Source of the DNA: Phocaeicola plebeius DSM 17135
GTDB taxonomy: Bacteria; Bacteroidota; Bacteroidia; Bacteroidales; Bacteroidaceae
Reading direction: 5' to 3'
Assembly (NCBI RefSeq): GCF_000187895.1
Contig: NZ_DS990134.1
Location: forward strand, 124,001 to 188,000
DNA: 64,000 bases
Below, piece after piece: positions 18,998 to 26,475 of this stretch. A program made the position numbers and the translations under genes. The notes beneath the pieces are model-generated. The model saw only the letters and a program-made list of their open reading frames with translations, did no database searches and was not told where the DNA came from. The stretch's first letter is position 1; every line of letters begins with the position of its first letter.

Positions 18998-19951
18998 ATG
19001 AAAAAAATAGTTTTTGGAGTTTTAGCTTTGTCTGTGGCAACTGTTTCATGTGTGAAAGATGATTGTGTTCTTAACGAAGAAAAAGAGGGTCTTGTCACTC
19101 CTCGTCTGGAATCTCGACTTGCAGATAATGAGAGTCCCTTATCCGGTATTTTGGAGGCATATCCGTGTAATGCGGGAACTTCTATTTTCTGTGGAAACTA
19201 TGTAAACGATAAGTTATCTACGTTTTATGGTTTTTACCATATTCAGGATGGAAGTATTTATGGGGATAATAATCGGGAGATTTCACTTCCTGTCGGGCAG
19301 TATAATATGGTGTATTGGGGAACTCCTCAATATGAAGAACCTATTCATACTACACCGGCTATCAGGGAACCGGGTTTGTCGATAGGGAGTGATTTGTCTA
19401 ATCTTTATTTTGAATTAAGGCAGAATTCTTCGGATACAACTTATATTCCTGTGTTCGACCTGGTGTATGGCAGACAGAATGTGAACATTGGTGAAGAAGA
19501 CTTGCAGGCCAATATGCGCAGGGCAGTGGCAGGCTTGAAAGTGATTGTAAAGACAGCGAACAATGGAGTCATCAGCTCGAATGTGGAGAGTATAAAGGTG
19601 CATATTGGCGGAATTGCAGAAAAACTGAATCTGTATACGGCTGAGCCGGAGAATAAAGAGAAGACCGTTGCTTTTGACCTGGTTCGGTCTGTCGACAATA
19701 CGGAAATGAGTAATGCCATGATCATGTTATTCCCTTCAACGAATAATCCTTTGCTGCAATTGTTCATCACATTGAAAGATGGAACGGTGCATCGGCTGGC
19801 GCGTAATTTGTCATCTACCTTGGATGCAAATACCCGTTTAACTTTAAATGTGGTGATTGGTAATATTTTTTCGGGGGGAGGAACCGGAAACTTTACCATC
19901 GAAAACTGGAATGAAGCAACCGAAACCATTGAATTTCCAGTGGTGGATTGA
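18998..19951 (+). CDS. FimB/Mfa2-like fimbrial-type lipoprotein
   Basis: A 317-residue lipoprotein with lipobox VATVSC followed by VKDDC, an acidic surface-export type context. The domain reads as a FimB/Mfa2-like fold: PVGQYNMVYWG in the first half, RRAVAGLKVIVKT at the start of the second sheet, and LDANTRLTLNVVIGNIF followed by FTIENWNE near the end, the usual closing strand. It is a single gene rather than part of a fimbrial operon, flanked upstream by YqaE (opposite strand) and downstream by a bidirectional terminator. No consensus promoter was recognised upstream. Its role is inferred from the fold only. Confidence 0.7.
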   Translation: MKKIVFGVLALSVATVSCVKDDCVLNEEKEGLVTPRLESRLADNESPLSGILEAYPCNAGTSIFCGNYVNDKLSTFYGFYHIQDGSIYGDNNREISLPVGQYNMVYWGTPQYEEPIHTTPAIREPGLSIGSDLSNLYFELRQNSSDTTYIPVFDLVYGRQNVNIGEEDLQANMRRAVAGLKVIVKTANNGVISSNVESIKVHIGGIAEKLNLYTAEPENKEKTVAFDLVRSVDNTEMSNAMIMLFPSTNNPLLQLFITLKDGTVHRLARNLSSTLDANTRLTLNVVIGNIFSGGGTGNFTIENWNEATETIEFPVVD

Positions 19952-20000
19952 AGAAAGAAAAGAAAAATTCTGAGTTCCTCCTGGCTTAGACAAATAAAAA

Positions 20001-20028
20001 ACGAGTGTATCGAAGCAGATACACTCGT
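20001..20028. terminator. Bidirectional intrinsic terminator
   Basis: An 11-bp perfect stem, ACGAGTGTATC, with a 6-nt loop; arms 20001-20011 and 20018-20028. A-rich sequence precedes and T-rich sequence follows, so both strands end in U-runs. It serves the FimB-like gene on the plus strand and the small 25-codon transcript on the minus strand. Confidence 0.88.
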
Positions 20029-20128
20029 TTTTTTATGATACCTGTGAAAGGTATTGTATACAGTAAACTTTACAACTTTCTGTCAAAAAGACCGAACATC
20101 CCCGGTCCGCAAAGGGGTTACACACTCA

Positions 20129-20206
20129 TTAGCTGAGCATTACGTAACCCCAAATCATCGGGTCTCCCTTGAAGACCTTCTGAATGAAATTCTTCATCGT
20201 TTTCAT
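20129..20206 (-). CDS. Candidate 25-residue small protein, resembles a FtsW N-terminus
   Basis: Minus-strand ATG at 20206, stop TAA at 20129-20131. The peptide starts MKTMKNFIQKVFKGD and continues PMIWGYVMLS. It has a basic amphipathic start and a short hydrophobic end. From memory, Bacteroidetes FtsW/RodA proteins begin with a similar FKGDxxIW motif, but here the frame stops after it. A purine-rich AGAAAGGG lies 8-15 bp upstream of the start. A perfect -7 element is found at 20370-20377 and a strong terminator at 20001-20028, so a transcript of about 360 nt is plausible. It could be a genuine small protein, a leader peptide or a gene remnant. Confidence 0.5.
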   Translation of the reverse strand: MKTMKNFIQKVFKGDPMIWGYVMLS

Positions 20207-20369
20207 GTTGTTACCCTTTCTTTTTAGTGAATAAAAAACTTTAATACCTTAAATCTAAAACCTAATCTAAAAATACGTCGTCATCCCGACGAGGTAAAAA
20301 CAATCTTTTTAAATCCTATAACAATCTTTTTTCCTGGTAACCGTTGAACTTTCGTTCTTGATTACGCTG

Positions 20370-20377
20370 CAAAGATA
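20370..20377 (-). promoter_or_regulatory. Promoter -7 element upstream of the 25-codon ORF
   Basis: Minus strand TATCTTTG, an exact TAnnTTTG match. No clear -33 TTTG was seen at 19-21 bp. It predicts a 5' leader of about 155 nt with a small CGTCG/CGACG hairpin near 20275-20295. Confidence 0.55.
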
Positions 20378-20461
20378 GAGCTTTTTTGAATAGAATATAT
20401 GTTTTATAACATGAAATTTTGATTTTCCGGTGTTTTATTGATGTAAATCAACAAAACGGCT

Positions 20462-20890
20462 TTAAACGGAGTGCTTGGCGGCGCACTTGGCGCAGATACC
20501 CTTCACGATGTAGTTCACTTTTCGGGCAATGAATCCCTCGGGCAGGTCGATGTGCGGTATCAGGTCTTCGTTCAGGCAGTAGGTGTTCTGGCAGATTTCG
20601 CAATAGAAGTGGCAATGGGCCTCTTCTTCGTGGCAGTGTCCGTGGTTGTGGCAGATGCAGTATTTGTGTGAGCCGCTACCGTCGTCTACACTGTGTATCA
20701 GGTGGTGCTCGTGAAAGAGCACGAGGGTGCGGAAGATGACCGACTTGTCGATGCTGTCGAGTTGTCTTTCCAATGTGCTCAGGCTGAACGTGTCACTGTT
20801 TCGGGCAATGGCTTCATAGATGAGCAGTCGGGTAGAGGTGGGACGGATGCCGGCCGACTCTAAAATGGGAGTATAGTCTTCAGTTTTCAT
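20462..20890 (-). CDS. Fur-family metal-responsive transcriptional repressor
   Basis: 142 residues from the ATG at 20890; an upstream in-frame Met would lie inside the hairpin and promoter. N-terminal winged helix (GIRPTSTRLLIYEAIARN, SVIFRTLVLFHEHHLIH) and a C-terminal dimerisation/metal domain. The latter has a His-rich HNHGHCHEEEAHCHFYCEICQ segment and a second CAKC pair, i.e. the two CxxC structural zinc motifs. The high His/Cys content recalls zinc regulators (Zur) more than iron Fur, but the metal is not proven. The gene starts directly after a hairpin that ends the upstream peptidase gene. Confidence 0.88.
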   Translation of the reverse strand: MKTEDYTPILESAGIRPTSTRLLIYEAIARNSDTFSLSTLERQLDSIDKSVIFRTLVLFHEHHLIHSVDDGSGSHKYCICHNHGHCHEEEAHCHFYCEICQNTYCLNEDLIPHIDLPEGFIARKVNYIVKGICAKCAAKHSV

Positions 20891-20893
20891 AAA

Positions 20894-20941
20894 AAAATGG
20901 ATGCTTATCTGTTGACAGCAGCAAAGATAAGCATCCATTTT
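20894..20941 (-). terminator. 17-bp perfect hairpin: peptidase terminator overlapping the fur-family promoter
   Basis: Arms 20894-20910 and 20925-20941 are perfect inverted copies of AAAATGGATGCTTATCT, separated by 14 nt. On the minus strand the stem is followed by seven T before the ATG at 20890, the form of an intrinsic terminator for the C1 peptidase gene. A TATCTTTG -7 element (20922-20929) overlaps the upstream arm and loop, so the palindrome could also be an operator of the Fur-family gene. Confidence 0.75.
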
Positions 20942-20970
20942 GGTAACCTGGTTGTTTTTCAGGCAGGTTT

Positions 20971-22158
20971 TTAGTCGGCCAGTCCGAGCTTTTTCTTCAT
21001 GTCCTTGCTCAGGGCATCTTTGTGTACAAGTACGTAGATGGTCTTGGCACGTACGTAGCTTTCCGACATGTTCAGGTAACCGCCAAAATCATTGCGGTCG
21101 GTTCCCCAGGAGTTTTTGGTGATGTAGTATTTCGTGCCGTTCTGGTCCTTGGCGATGCCGGTGAGGTGCATCAGGTGGTCATCGGTTGTTACGAAAGATT
21201 CGTATCCTTTCTGGCGGATTTCGGGAGTTACCTTGACTTCCGGACAAGGATATTCAAACTTGAAGGCTTCGTTGAGTCTTTCCTGTGCATCCATACCTTG
21301 CCAGCGGGCAAAGTCAGTGTCCTTCAGGTCTTCTGTCTTTCCGGTTTCCGGATTGATGGCTACTCCGTGCTTGAAAGAGAAACCTTTTTCGCTGACGTCT
21401 CCGTCCCAGCATACGGTATAGCCGTTTTTCAGCGCATAGTCTGTAGCTTCCATCATCTCATCCAGCGGAAGGTTATACATCTTGGCATGTTCCCAGTTGT
21501 CGGGAATCTCTACTTCAAAGGCCTGGTAGTAGGGCTTGTGGGTAAAGCTGGTCAGCATGACGTAGTCTTCGGGATGGATGTCCAGGCTCTGTGCGAAGGA
21601 CTGCGGAGTGTATTCCTTGCCTTTGTAGGTGAATTTTTCAGGCAGTTCGCCCATGTAGATGTCGAACAGGCTCTTGATCAGCTTGTCGTATTCCGGGCTG
21701 CGCTGGCGCATCTGTACGGCCTTTTCGGCAATGACTTCCATATAAGAGGCCAGTTCCTTGTGGTTGTGGGTAGGGGAGTTGTAATTGATACCGCTGTACA
21801 CTTCTTCCGGCACGATACCTACTTGAGTGAAAGCCGTAAACCAGCTGGGTGAGATGCTTCCCTGACCGATGTTGCCTTTTCCATGGCGCAGGTAGTTGTC
21901 GTTCAACTGGTTCATGTATTTCTGACGGACAATGTACATTTCCGAGAGATCAAATTCACCTTTTCCCTGACGCAGGAGTTCGGCTTCGATGAAAGAGGTA
22001 GTGGCAAAGCACCAGCAAGTACCGGTGGCAGCCTGATTCTTGACCGGAGTCACTTTCTGGTTGACTACGGTAGTAAACTGGTAGCCTTCGGCCTTGGGCT
22101 GTGCCTGAACGGTGGCCGAAGCAAGAAGTAATGCAGAGATAAATGTAACTGTTTTCAT
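20971..22158 (-). CDS. Exported C1-family cysteine peptidase (aminopeptidase C / bleomycin hydrolase type)
   Basis: A 395-residue papain-fold peptidase with a Sec signal peptide (cleavage near AQA/QPKAE, residue about 20). Catalytic residues visible: Cys48 in GTCWCF, His331 in DDHLMHLTG and Asn349 in TKNSWGTD, with the oxyanion Gln at NQ42. It fits the C1B group (PepC/bleomycin hydrolase). The family often acts as an aminopeptidase; the signal peptide places it in the periplasm or outside. It follows the C69 dipeptidase gene after a 40-bp gap, and the pair may degrade imported peptides. Confidence 0.9.
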   Translation of the reverse strand: MKTVTFISALLLASATVQAQPKAEGYQFTTVVNQKVTPVKNQAATGTCWCFATTSFIEAELLRQGKGEFDLSEMYIVRQKYMNQLNDNYLRHGKGNIGQGSISPSWFTAFTQVGIVPEEVYSGINYNSPTHNHKELASYMEVIAEKAVQMRQRSPEYDKLIKSLFDIYMGELPEKFTYKGKEYTPQSFAQSLDIHPEDYVMLTSFTHKPYYQAFEVEIPDNWEHAKMYNLPLDEMMEATDYALKNGYTVCWDGDVSEKGFSFKHGVAINPETGKTEDLKDTDFARWQGMDAQERLNEAFKFEYPCPEVKVTPEIRQKGYESFVTTDDHLMHLTGIAKDQNGTKYYITKNSWGTDRNDFGGYLNMSESYVRAKTIYVLVHKDALSKDMKKKLGLAD

Positions 22159-22198
22159 ATTTTTCTATGTGTTTTTTTACGTGTGTATTAATAAGGAA

Positions 22199-23797
22199 TC
22201 AGAATCCGAAACGGTAGTCATTCCAGTATTTGGCAGTCATTTCGTCCCAGCGCAGAAGGGTAGCTCCGATAAAGTCTTTGGTATAGTCGGTCAGATAAGC
22301 CTTGGCAGCTTCTTCTCCCTGACTCTTGACCAGCTCGGCATAGCGTTGTTCCACCATCGGCAGTTCTTCCAGTCCTTTTCTTTCAAAATGGAGCAGGTTC
22401 TTTTCCAAAATCTTCCGGGCATTTCCCCATCTCACGGTAGCCAGCTTGTTGGCCTGGCGATAGTGCCACAAGGCAGCATCCAGGCGGTAGCGGTGGTTGC
22501 CGCAAATCTTGAACATTTCCGGCAGGTCGGTCGTACCGCAGAAGATGGGCACGCGCGGACTCTGTCCGGGGTTGTCCATGCCAAACCAGCAGACACCTCC
22601 CACGGCATCCGGAAGCCAGTCGCGCAACTGGATGACGGTAGAGTACGCACATTGCGGCACGGCCACGTTGCGGTTGGCTGTCACGGCACCTTTTTGCAGT
22701 GCATTGAACAGCTGTACCTCGTCGGTACGCATCCACGGGTTGGCACGCGGGCTGGTAATGGTATCAGTCTTTCCGGTTTTTCTGTCCTTGACAGCCACTT
22801 TCAGGTTTTTCGTTACGCTCCATTCCGTACCTTCATACGTCTGGCGAAGGTAAGCCATCACGTCGGCATTGCTGATTTTCTTTTCCGGTTTTACACTCAG
22901 CGGCAGTTCCTCATCGTCCATGCTAAGCTTGAGCGACGGAGCCAGTGTGCTCAGGATAAAGAACTCGCGGATGCTGAATGCCTGCATCTTGCCGAAATAG
23001 TTCGGACCTCCGTAAACTTTCCAGAACTTGAACGGTTCCTTGCCGTCCCACAGCTTGAGTTTCTTGGCCACGCTGAACACGTTTTCAGAAGCCATATAGT
23101 TACGTGTATCCTTCAGGTTGAGCGTGCTGATGCGTGAGATATTGGCCGATACGCCCACTTCATCGTCGGGGATACGTACGGCAGCCCATACACCGCCAAT
23201 CTGGTCGGGGCCTTCGCCGAAGATTTCAAAGTGCCATACTTCCTTCGGGTCGGCAATGGTCAGACATTCGCCCGAATCGCCATAACCGTATTCCTTCACC
23301 AGCTTGCCCATGAGCTGAATGGCATCGCGGGCCGTAGTGCAGCGTTGCAATGCCACGCGGGCCAGTTCTTCAATCATGAACATTCCTTTAGGGTTCCGCA
23401 GGGTATCCCGTCCGCTGATGGTGGTTTCTCCCATGGCCAGCTGCTTCTCGTTCAGGCACGGATAAGCCGTATCCAGAAAAGCGTAGGTATGCTTGGTCTG
23501 CGGAATCTGTCCTTTCACGGTCAGTTTCGTCTGGTCGTTGACCGATTCCGTGTGCATGCGTCCGTCGTAAATGTTCATCACTGTGTCGTTGGCAAAATCT
23601 GCTGCCGGTACTACGTTTACCCACGTACGGTACCAGCTGTCGCAAGTGTGGCTTGTCATGACAGAGCCGTCAGTTGAGGCCAGTTTCCCCACCATGATGC
23701 TGGTACAGCAGTCCGGATCGCGCGGCAAAGTCTGTTGTGCCAGTGAAAACTGAGAGAATGTAACCCCAAGAATAAATAAAATGCTACGTATTTTCAT
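22199..23797 (-). CDS. Exported C69-family dipeptidase (PepD-like)
   Basis: A 532-residue N-terminal-nucleophile hydrolase of peptidase family C69. After a signal peptide (residues 1-20) comes DPDCCTSIMVGKLASTDGS, in which the second Cys (about residue 31) would become the N-terminal nucleophile after cleavage. Conserved later blocks are GYGDSGECLTIADPKEVWHFE and VGVSANISRI. Such enzymes cleave a broad range of dipeptides. A Bacteroides promoter lies 29 bp upstream, and the C1 peptidase gene follows on the same strand, suggesting a two-gene operon. Confidence 0.92.
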   Translation of the reverse strand: MKIRSILFILGVTFSQFSLAQQTLPRDPDCCTSIMVGKLASTDGSVMTSHTCDSWYRTWVNVVPAADFANDTVMNIYDGRMHTESVNDQTKLTVKGQIPQTKHTYAFLDTAYPCLNEKQLAMGETTISGRDTLRNPKGMFMIEELARVALQRCTTARDAIQLMGKLVKEYGYGDSGECLTIADPKEVWHFEIFGEGPDQIGGVWAAVRIPDDEVGVSANISRISTLNLKDTRNYMASENVFSVAKKLKLWDGKEPFKFWKVYGGPNYFGKMQAFSIREFFILSTLAPSLKLSMDDEELPLSVKPEKKISNADVMAYLRQTYEGTEWSVTKNLKVAVKDRKTGKTDTITSPRANPWMRTDEVQLFNALQKGAVTANRNVAVPQCAYSTVIQLRDWLPDAVGGVCWFGMDNPGQSPRVPIFCGTTDLPEMFKICGNHRYRLDAALWHYRQANKLATVRWGNARKILEKNLLHFERKGLEELPMVEQRYAELVKSQGEEAAKAYLTDYTKDFIGATLLRWDEMTAKYWNDYRFGF

Positions 23798-23825
23798 GTT
23801 TTTGTATTAAAATGATACTTGATTG

Positions 23826-23855
23826 CAAAGGTAGTAAAAAAAGGAGGAAATCAAC
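23826..23855 (-). promoter_or_regulatory. Promoter of the C69-C1 peptidase operon
   Basis: Minus strand -7 TACCTTTG at 23826-23833, exact consensus; GTTG at 23852-23855 as the -33 element, with 18 bp between them. Confidence 0.7.
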
Positions 23856-23949
23856 AAGGGCATAGCGGATAAAAACTGAATTCCGGTGTGCAACGTGCGG
23901 GATGGGGTAAGAGAAAACACAGGTACAGTTTTGTTTCAGTGCTTTTACG

Positions 23950-24059
23950 GCAATTACGTTTTTCACCTGAGAGACCTGTGTTTCCCGGTACGGAACTCTA
24001 GGTTTCTCAGACGAAAAACATAAGGTTCTGCCAAGGGAAACCTAGACAATGTGGAATAG
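23950..24059. repeat. Degenerate 22-bp repeat block C
   Basis: Five units in 22-bp register start at 23950, 23972, 23994, 24016 and 24038, with possible weaker units before. The core is of the form AAACCTANGTTT and is less regular than in blocks A and B. It is found between the C69 gene start and the RNase G terminator. Confidence 0.6.
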
Positions 24060-24130
24060 TTATTCTTTTATCTGCTGTGCGTTTGTCAATCAGGAAAGAG
24101 AGGATGAAAGGCCTTTGTGCTGGGAGACAA

Positions 24131-24169
24131 AAAAGGCCGTCTCCCTTGTTTGCGATGGGAGACGGCCTT
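24131..24169 (-). terminator. Terminator of the RNase G gene
   Basis: A 13-bp stem AAGGCCGTCTCCC / GGGAGACGGCCTT with an 11-nt loop. On the minus strand it is followed by TTTTTTGTCT. It lies 5 bp beyond the stop codon. Confidence 0.88.
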
Positions 24170-24173
24170 CTGA

Positions 24174-25748
24174 TTATTTAATTTCGAATTCTTCCTTCAT
24201 GTCCATTTCCTGGTTGTTCACGTCAAAGAATTTATATTGCAGGAACGCCAGGTTCTGGTTCGGAACGATTTTGATGCCAAATCCATATTTCATCTGCCAT
24301 TTGCGCTTCATGGACATGAGTCCCTGATTTACGTAGGCAGCGACATAAGGATGAATGTGTAGCGTGAATTTCTTCACTTTCAGCTTGTTGACCATATAGT
24401 CAATCTTACTTTCCAATGTATCGGTAAACAGAATGGAAGGTTTGATTTTTCCTTTTCCGAAACATACGGGGCAGTCTTCATCAGTAGTAACATCCATGGC
24501 CGGACGCACACGCTGGCGCGTGATTTGCATAAGTCCGAATTTGCTCAGAGGAAGGATGTTGTGCTTAGCCCGGTCTTTCTGCATGTTCTGGCACATGCGT
24601 TCGTAAAGTTTCTGCCGGTTTTCAGCCAGGTTCATATCGATGAAGTCTACCACAATGATACCTCCCATATCCCTTAGACGAAGCTGGCGTGCCAACTCAT
24701 CGGCTGCGCCCAAATTCACGTCGAGTGCGTTCGCTTCTTGTCCGTTGGTCGATTTGGAACGGTTTCCGCTGTTTACGTCCACCACATGCAGTGCTTCCGT
24801 ATGTTCGATAATCAGATAAGCTCCACTCTTGTAGGAAACGGTTTTCCCGAAAGAAGATTTGATTTGCTTGGTGATGCCGAAGTTATCGAAAATAGGGAGC
24901 TGGCCGGTGTAGCGCTTCACGATGCCCGTACGCTCGGGAGCAATGAGTGCTACATAATCTTTTACTTCGTTGAAAACGGTTTCGTCGTTCACATAGATGT
25001 TTTCGTACGACGGGTTGAACAAGTCGCGCAGCATGGCTACGGTGCGGCTTGTTTCCTCATAAACCAGTGAGGGCAGTTTGGTGGCCTTCTGTACTTTCGT
25101 GATGGTTTCTTCCCAATGTTTCAGCAGGACTTTCAGTTCCGCATCCAGTTCTGCCACGCGCTTTCCTTCGGCCACGGTACGTACGATGACTCCGAAGTTT
25201 TTAGGCTTGATGCTTTGCAGCAGTTGTTTGAGGCGTGCTCTTTCCTCGCTGGATTTGATTTTTTGTGAAACGGATACTTTGTCGTTGAAAGGTATCAGTA
25301 CCAGATAGCGTCCGGCGAACGACAATTCGCAGGTCAGTCGCGGCCCCTTGGTGGAAATCGGTTCCTTGACAATCTGTACGATGACTTCCTGTCCCTGCTG
25401 GAGCACGCTGGAAATGGTTCCATCCTTTTCAATGTCGGGCAGCATGGAAGCTTTCGACATGGGATAGAGCTTTTTCCGGTCGCTGATTACTTGCTTGAGG
25501 TACTTCTGGTAAGAATGAAATTGTGGTCCCAAGTCCAGGTAGTGAAGAAAAGCGTCTTTCTCAAAGCCTACGTCTACGAAGCAGGCGTTGAGGCCGGGCA
25601 TGAGTTTCCGGACTTTTCCTACGTACATGTTGCCTACGGAAAAGGAGAGGTTTCGTTCCTCTTTCTGAAACTCTACCAGGTTCTTGTCCTCCATGAGGGC
25701 AATAGAGATTTCCTTGGGCTGTACGTCTACTACTAATTCGCTTGTCAC
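24174..25748 (-). CDS. rng: Ribonuclease G/E family endoribonuclease
   Basis: A 524-residue RNase E/G. It has an N-terminal S1 domain (about residues 36-120, NMYVGKVRKLMPGLNACFVDVG), the catalytic core with EALHVVDVNSG and GGIIVVDFIDM carrying the two magnesium-binding Asp residues, and a zinc-link CPVCFGKG near residue 415. The start codon is GTG (25746-25748). It matures rRNA and mRNA in the cytoplasm. It lies downstream of the HU gene in the same orientation, with a 244-bp gap containing an inverted repeat. There is no C-terminal degradosome scaffold, so it is RNase G-like in length. Confidence 0.94.
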   Translation of the reverse strand: MTSELVVDVQPKEISIALMEDKNLVEFQKEERNLSFSVGNMYVGKVRKLMPGLNACFVDVGFEKDAFLHYLDLGPQFHSYQKYLKQVISDRKKLYPMSKASMLPDIEKDGTISSVLQQGQEVIVQIVKEPISTKGPRLTCELSFAGRYLVLIPFNDKVSVSQKIKSSEERARLKQLLQSIKPKNFGVIVRTVAEGKRVAELDAELKVLLKHWEETITKVQKATKLPSLVYEETSRTVAMLRDLFNPSYENIYVNDETVFNEVKDYVALIAPERTGIVKRYTGQLPIFDNFGITKQIKSSFGKTVSYKSGAYLIIEHTEALHVVDVNSGNRSKSTNGQEANALDVNLGAADELARQLRLRDMGGIIVVDFIDMNLAENRQKLYERMCQNMQKDRAKHNILPLSKFGLMQITRQRVRPAMDVTTDEDCPVCFGKGKIKPSILFTDTLESKIDYMVNKLKVKKFTLHIHPYVAAYVNQGLMSMKRKWQMKYGFGIKIVPNQNLAFLQYKFFDVNNQEMDMKEEFEIK

Positions 25749-25791
25749 TTTCTTACTTGGTTTTTTGTTTTTACTAGGTTGCTAATTACAC

Positions 25792-25840
25792 AAAGAACAA
25801 ACCTGAAAGACTTTTGTTGAGCTTTGCAAGTTTGTTCTTT
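25792..25840. repeat. 11-bp inverted repeat upstream of rng
   Basis: Perfect arms AAAGAACAAAC (25792-25802) and GTTTGTTCTTT (25830-25840) with a 27-nt loop, 44 bp upstream of the rng GTG. It could be part of the rng leader or the end of the HU transcript. The rest of the 25749-25992 gap is AT-rich with no gene. Confidence 0.6.
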
Positions 25841-25992
25841 ATTGAAGTCGGACAGACTAACAATTATTTTTTGCTTTTATGTCTGTTCTTTCTTAGTCTT
25901 TTTTTACGTTTGTGTGTAGACATTTTATGTCTTTTTCTTTTCTTTCCGCTTGGCATAGCTTCAAAATTTTATGGGTTAATACTAAATGTTAA

Positions 25993-26268
25993 TTATTTTT
26001 TTACTGATAGAGTAAATGTTTTTGCAGGTTTGAATGCCGGAATATTGTGTTCCGGAATAATAATGGTAGTGTTCTTAGAAATATTACGAGCAGTTTTCTG
26101 CGCTCTTTTCTTTACAATGAAACTACCGAAACCACGAAGGTAGACATTTTCATCTTTCGACAAAGATTCTTTTACTGATCCCATGAACGCCTCAAGGGTT
26201 GCCAATACTGTTGCCTTGTCAATACCTGTGTTCTTGGCAATTTCGTTTACAATATCTGCTTTAGTCAT
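25993..26268 (-). CDS. HU/IHF-family DNA-binding protein
   Basis: A 91-residue histone-like protein of normal length: MTKADIVNEIAKNTGIDKATV helix pair, LRGFGSFIVKKRAQKTARNI leading into the DNA-binding beta arm, and the PAFKPAKTF motif near the C-terminus. It bends DNA non-specifically and packs the nucleoid. An exact TATATTTG -7 element precedes it. It is divergent from mutY and upstream of rng. Confidence 0.95.
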   Translation of the reverse strand: MTKADIVNEIAKNTGIDKATVLATLEAFMGSVKESLSKDENVYLRGFGSFIVKKRAQKTARNISKNTTIIIPEHNIPAFKPAKTFTLSVKK

Positions 26269-26313
26269 TTCGCTAATAATTATTGTTATACGTTATCTTA
26301 AATTTTTGGACTG

Positions 26314-26321
26314 CAAATATA
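26314..26321 (-). promoter_or_regulatory. Promoter -7 element of the HU gene
   Basis: Minus strand TATATTTG, exact TAnnTTTG match, 45 bp upstream of the HU ATG. Confidence 0.6.
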
Positions 26322-26448
26322 TAGCTTTTCTGTATCTTTCGAAAATTTCTTGAGAATATTTTTTTAGAAAACTCGTGCTTTTTTGAGGGTTACGAGTCTT
26401 TTATACAGCTGTATGACGTGGTTTTTCTGATATGTCGGGCAAATGTAT

Positions 26449-26456
26449 TATTTTTG
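26449..26456 (+). promoter_or_regulatory. Promoter -7 element of mutY
   Basis: TATTTTTG, exact match, 19 bp upstream of the ATG at 26476. TCTG at 26426-26429 is a poor -33 element at 19 bp. It shows that the in-frame start at 26443 cannot be used from this promoter. Confidence 0.6.
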
Positions 26457-26475
26457 CAGCCAAATTATAGATTGG

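Noticed and set aside
20100..20128. Separate terminator directly after the 25-codon ORF
   Set aside because: The CCCC/GGGG pairing is weak and offset; the strong stem at 20001-20028 is a better end.
21022..21852. 276-codon plus-strand frame opposite the C1 peptidase
   Set aside because: Shadow of the peptidase gene; no start signal or motif.
22112..23137. 341-codon plus-strand frame opposite the C69 dipeptidase
   Set aside because: It overlaps a full-length enzyme gene with catalytic motifs and shows no domain of its own.
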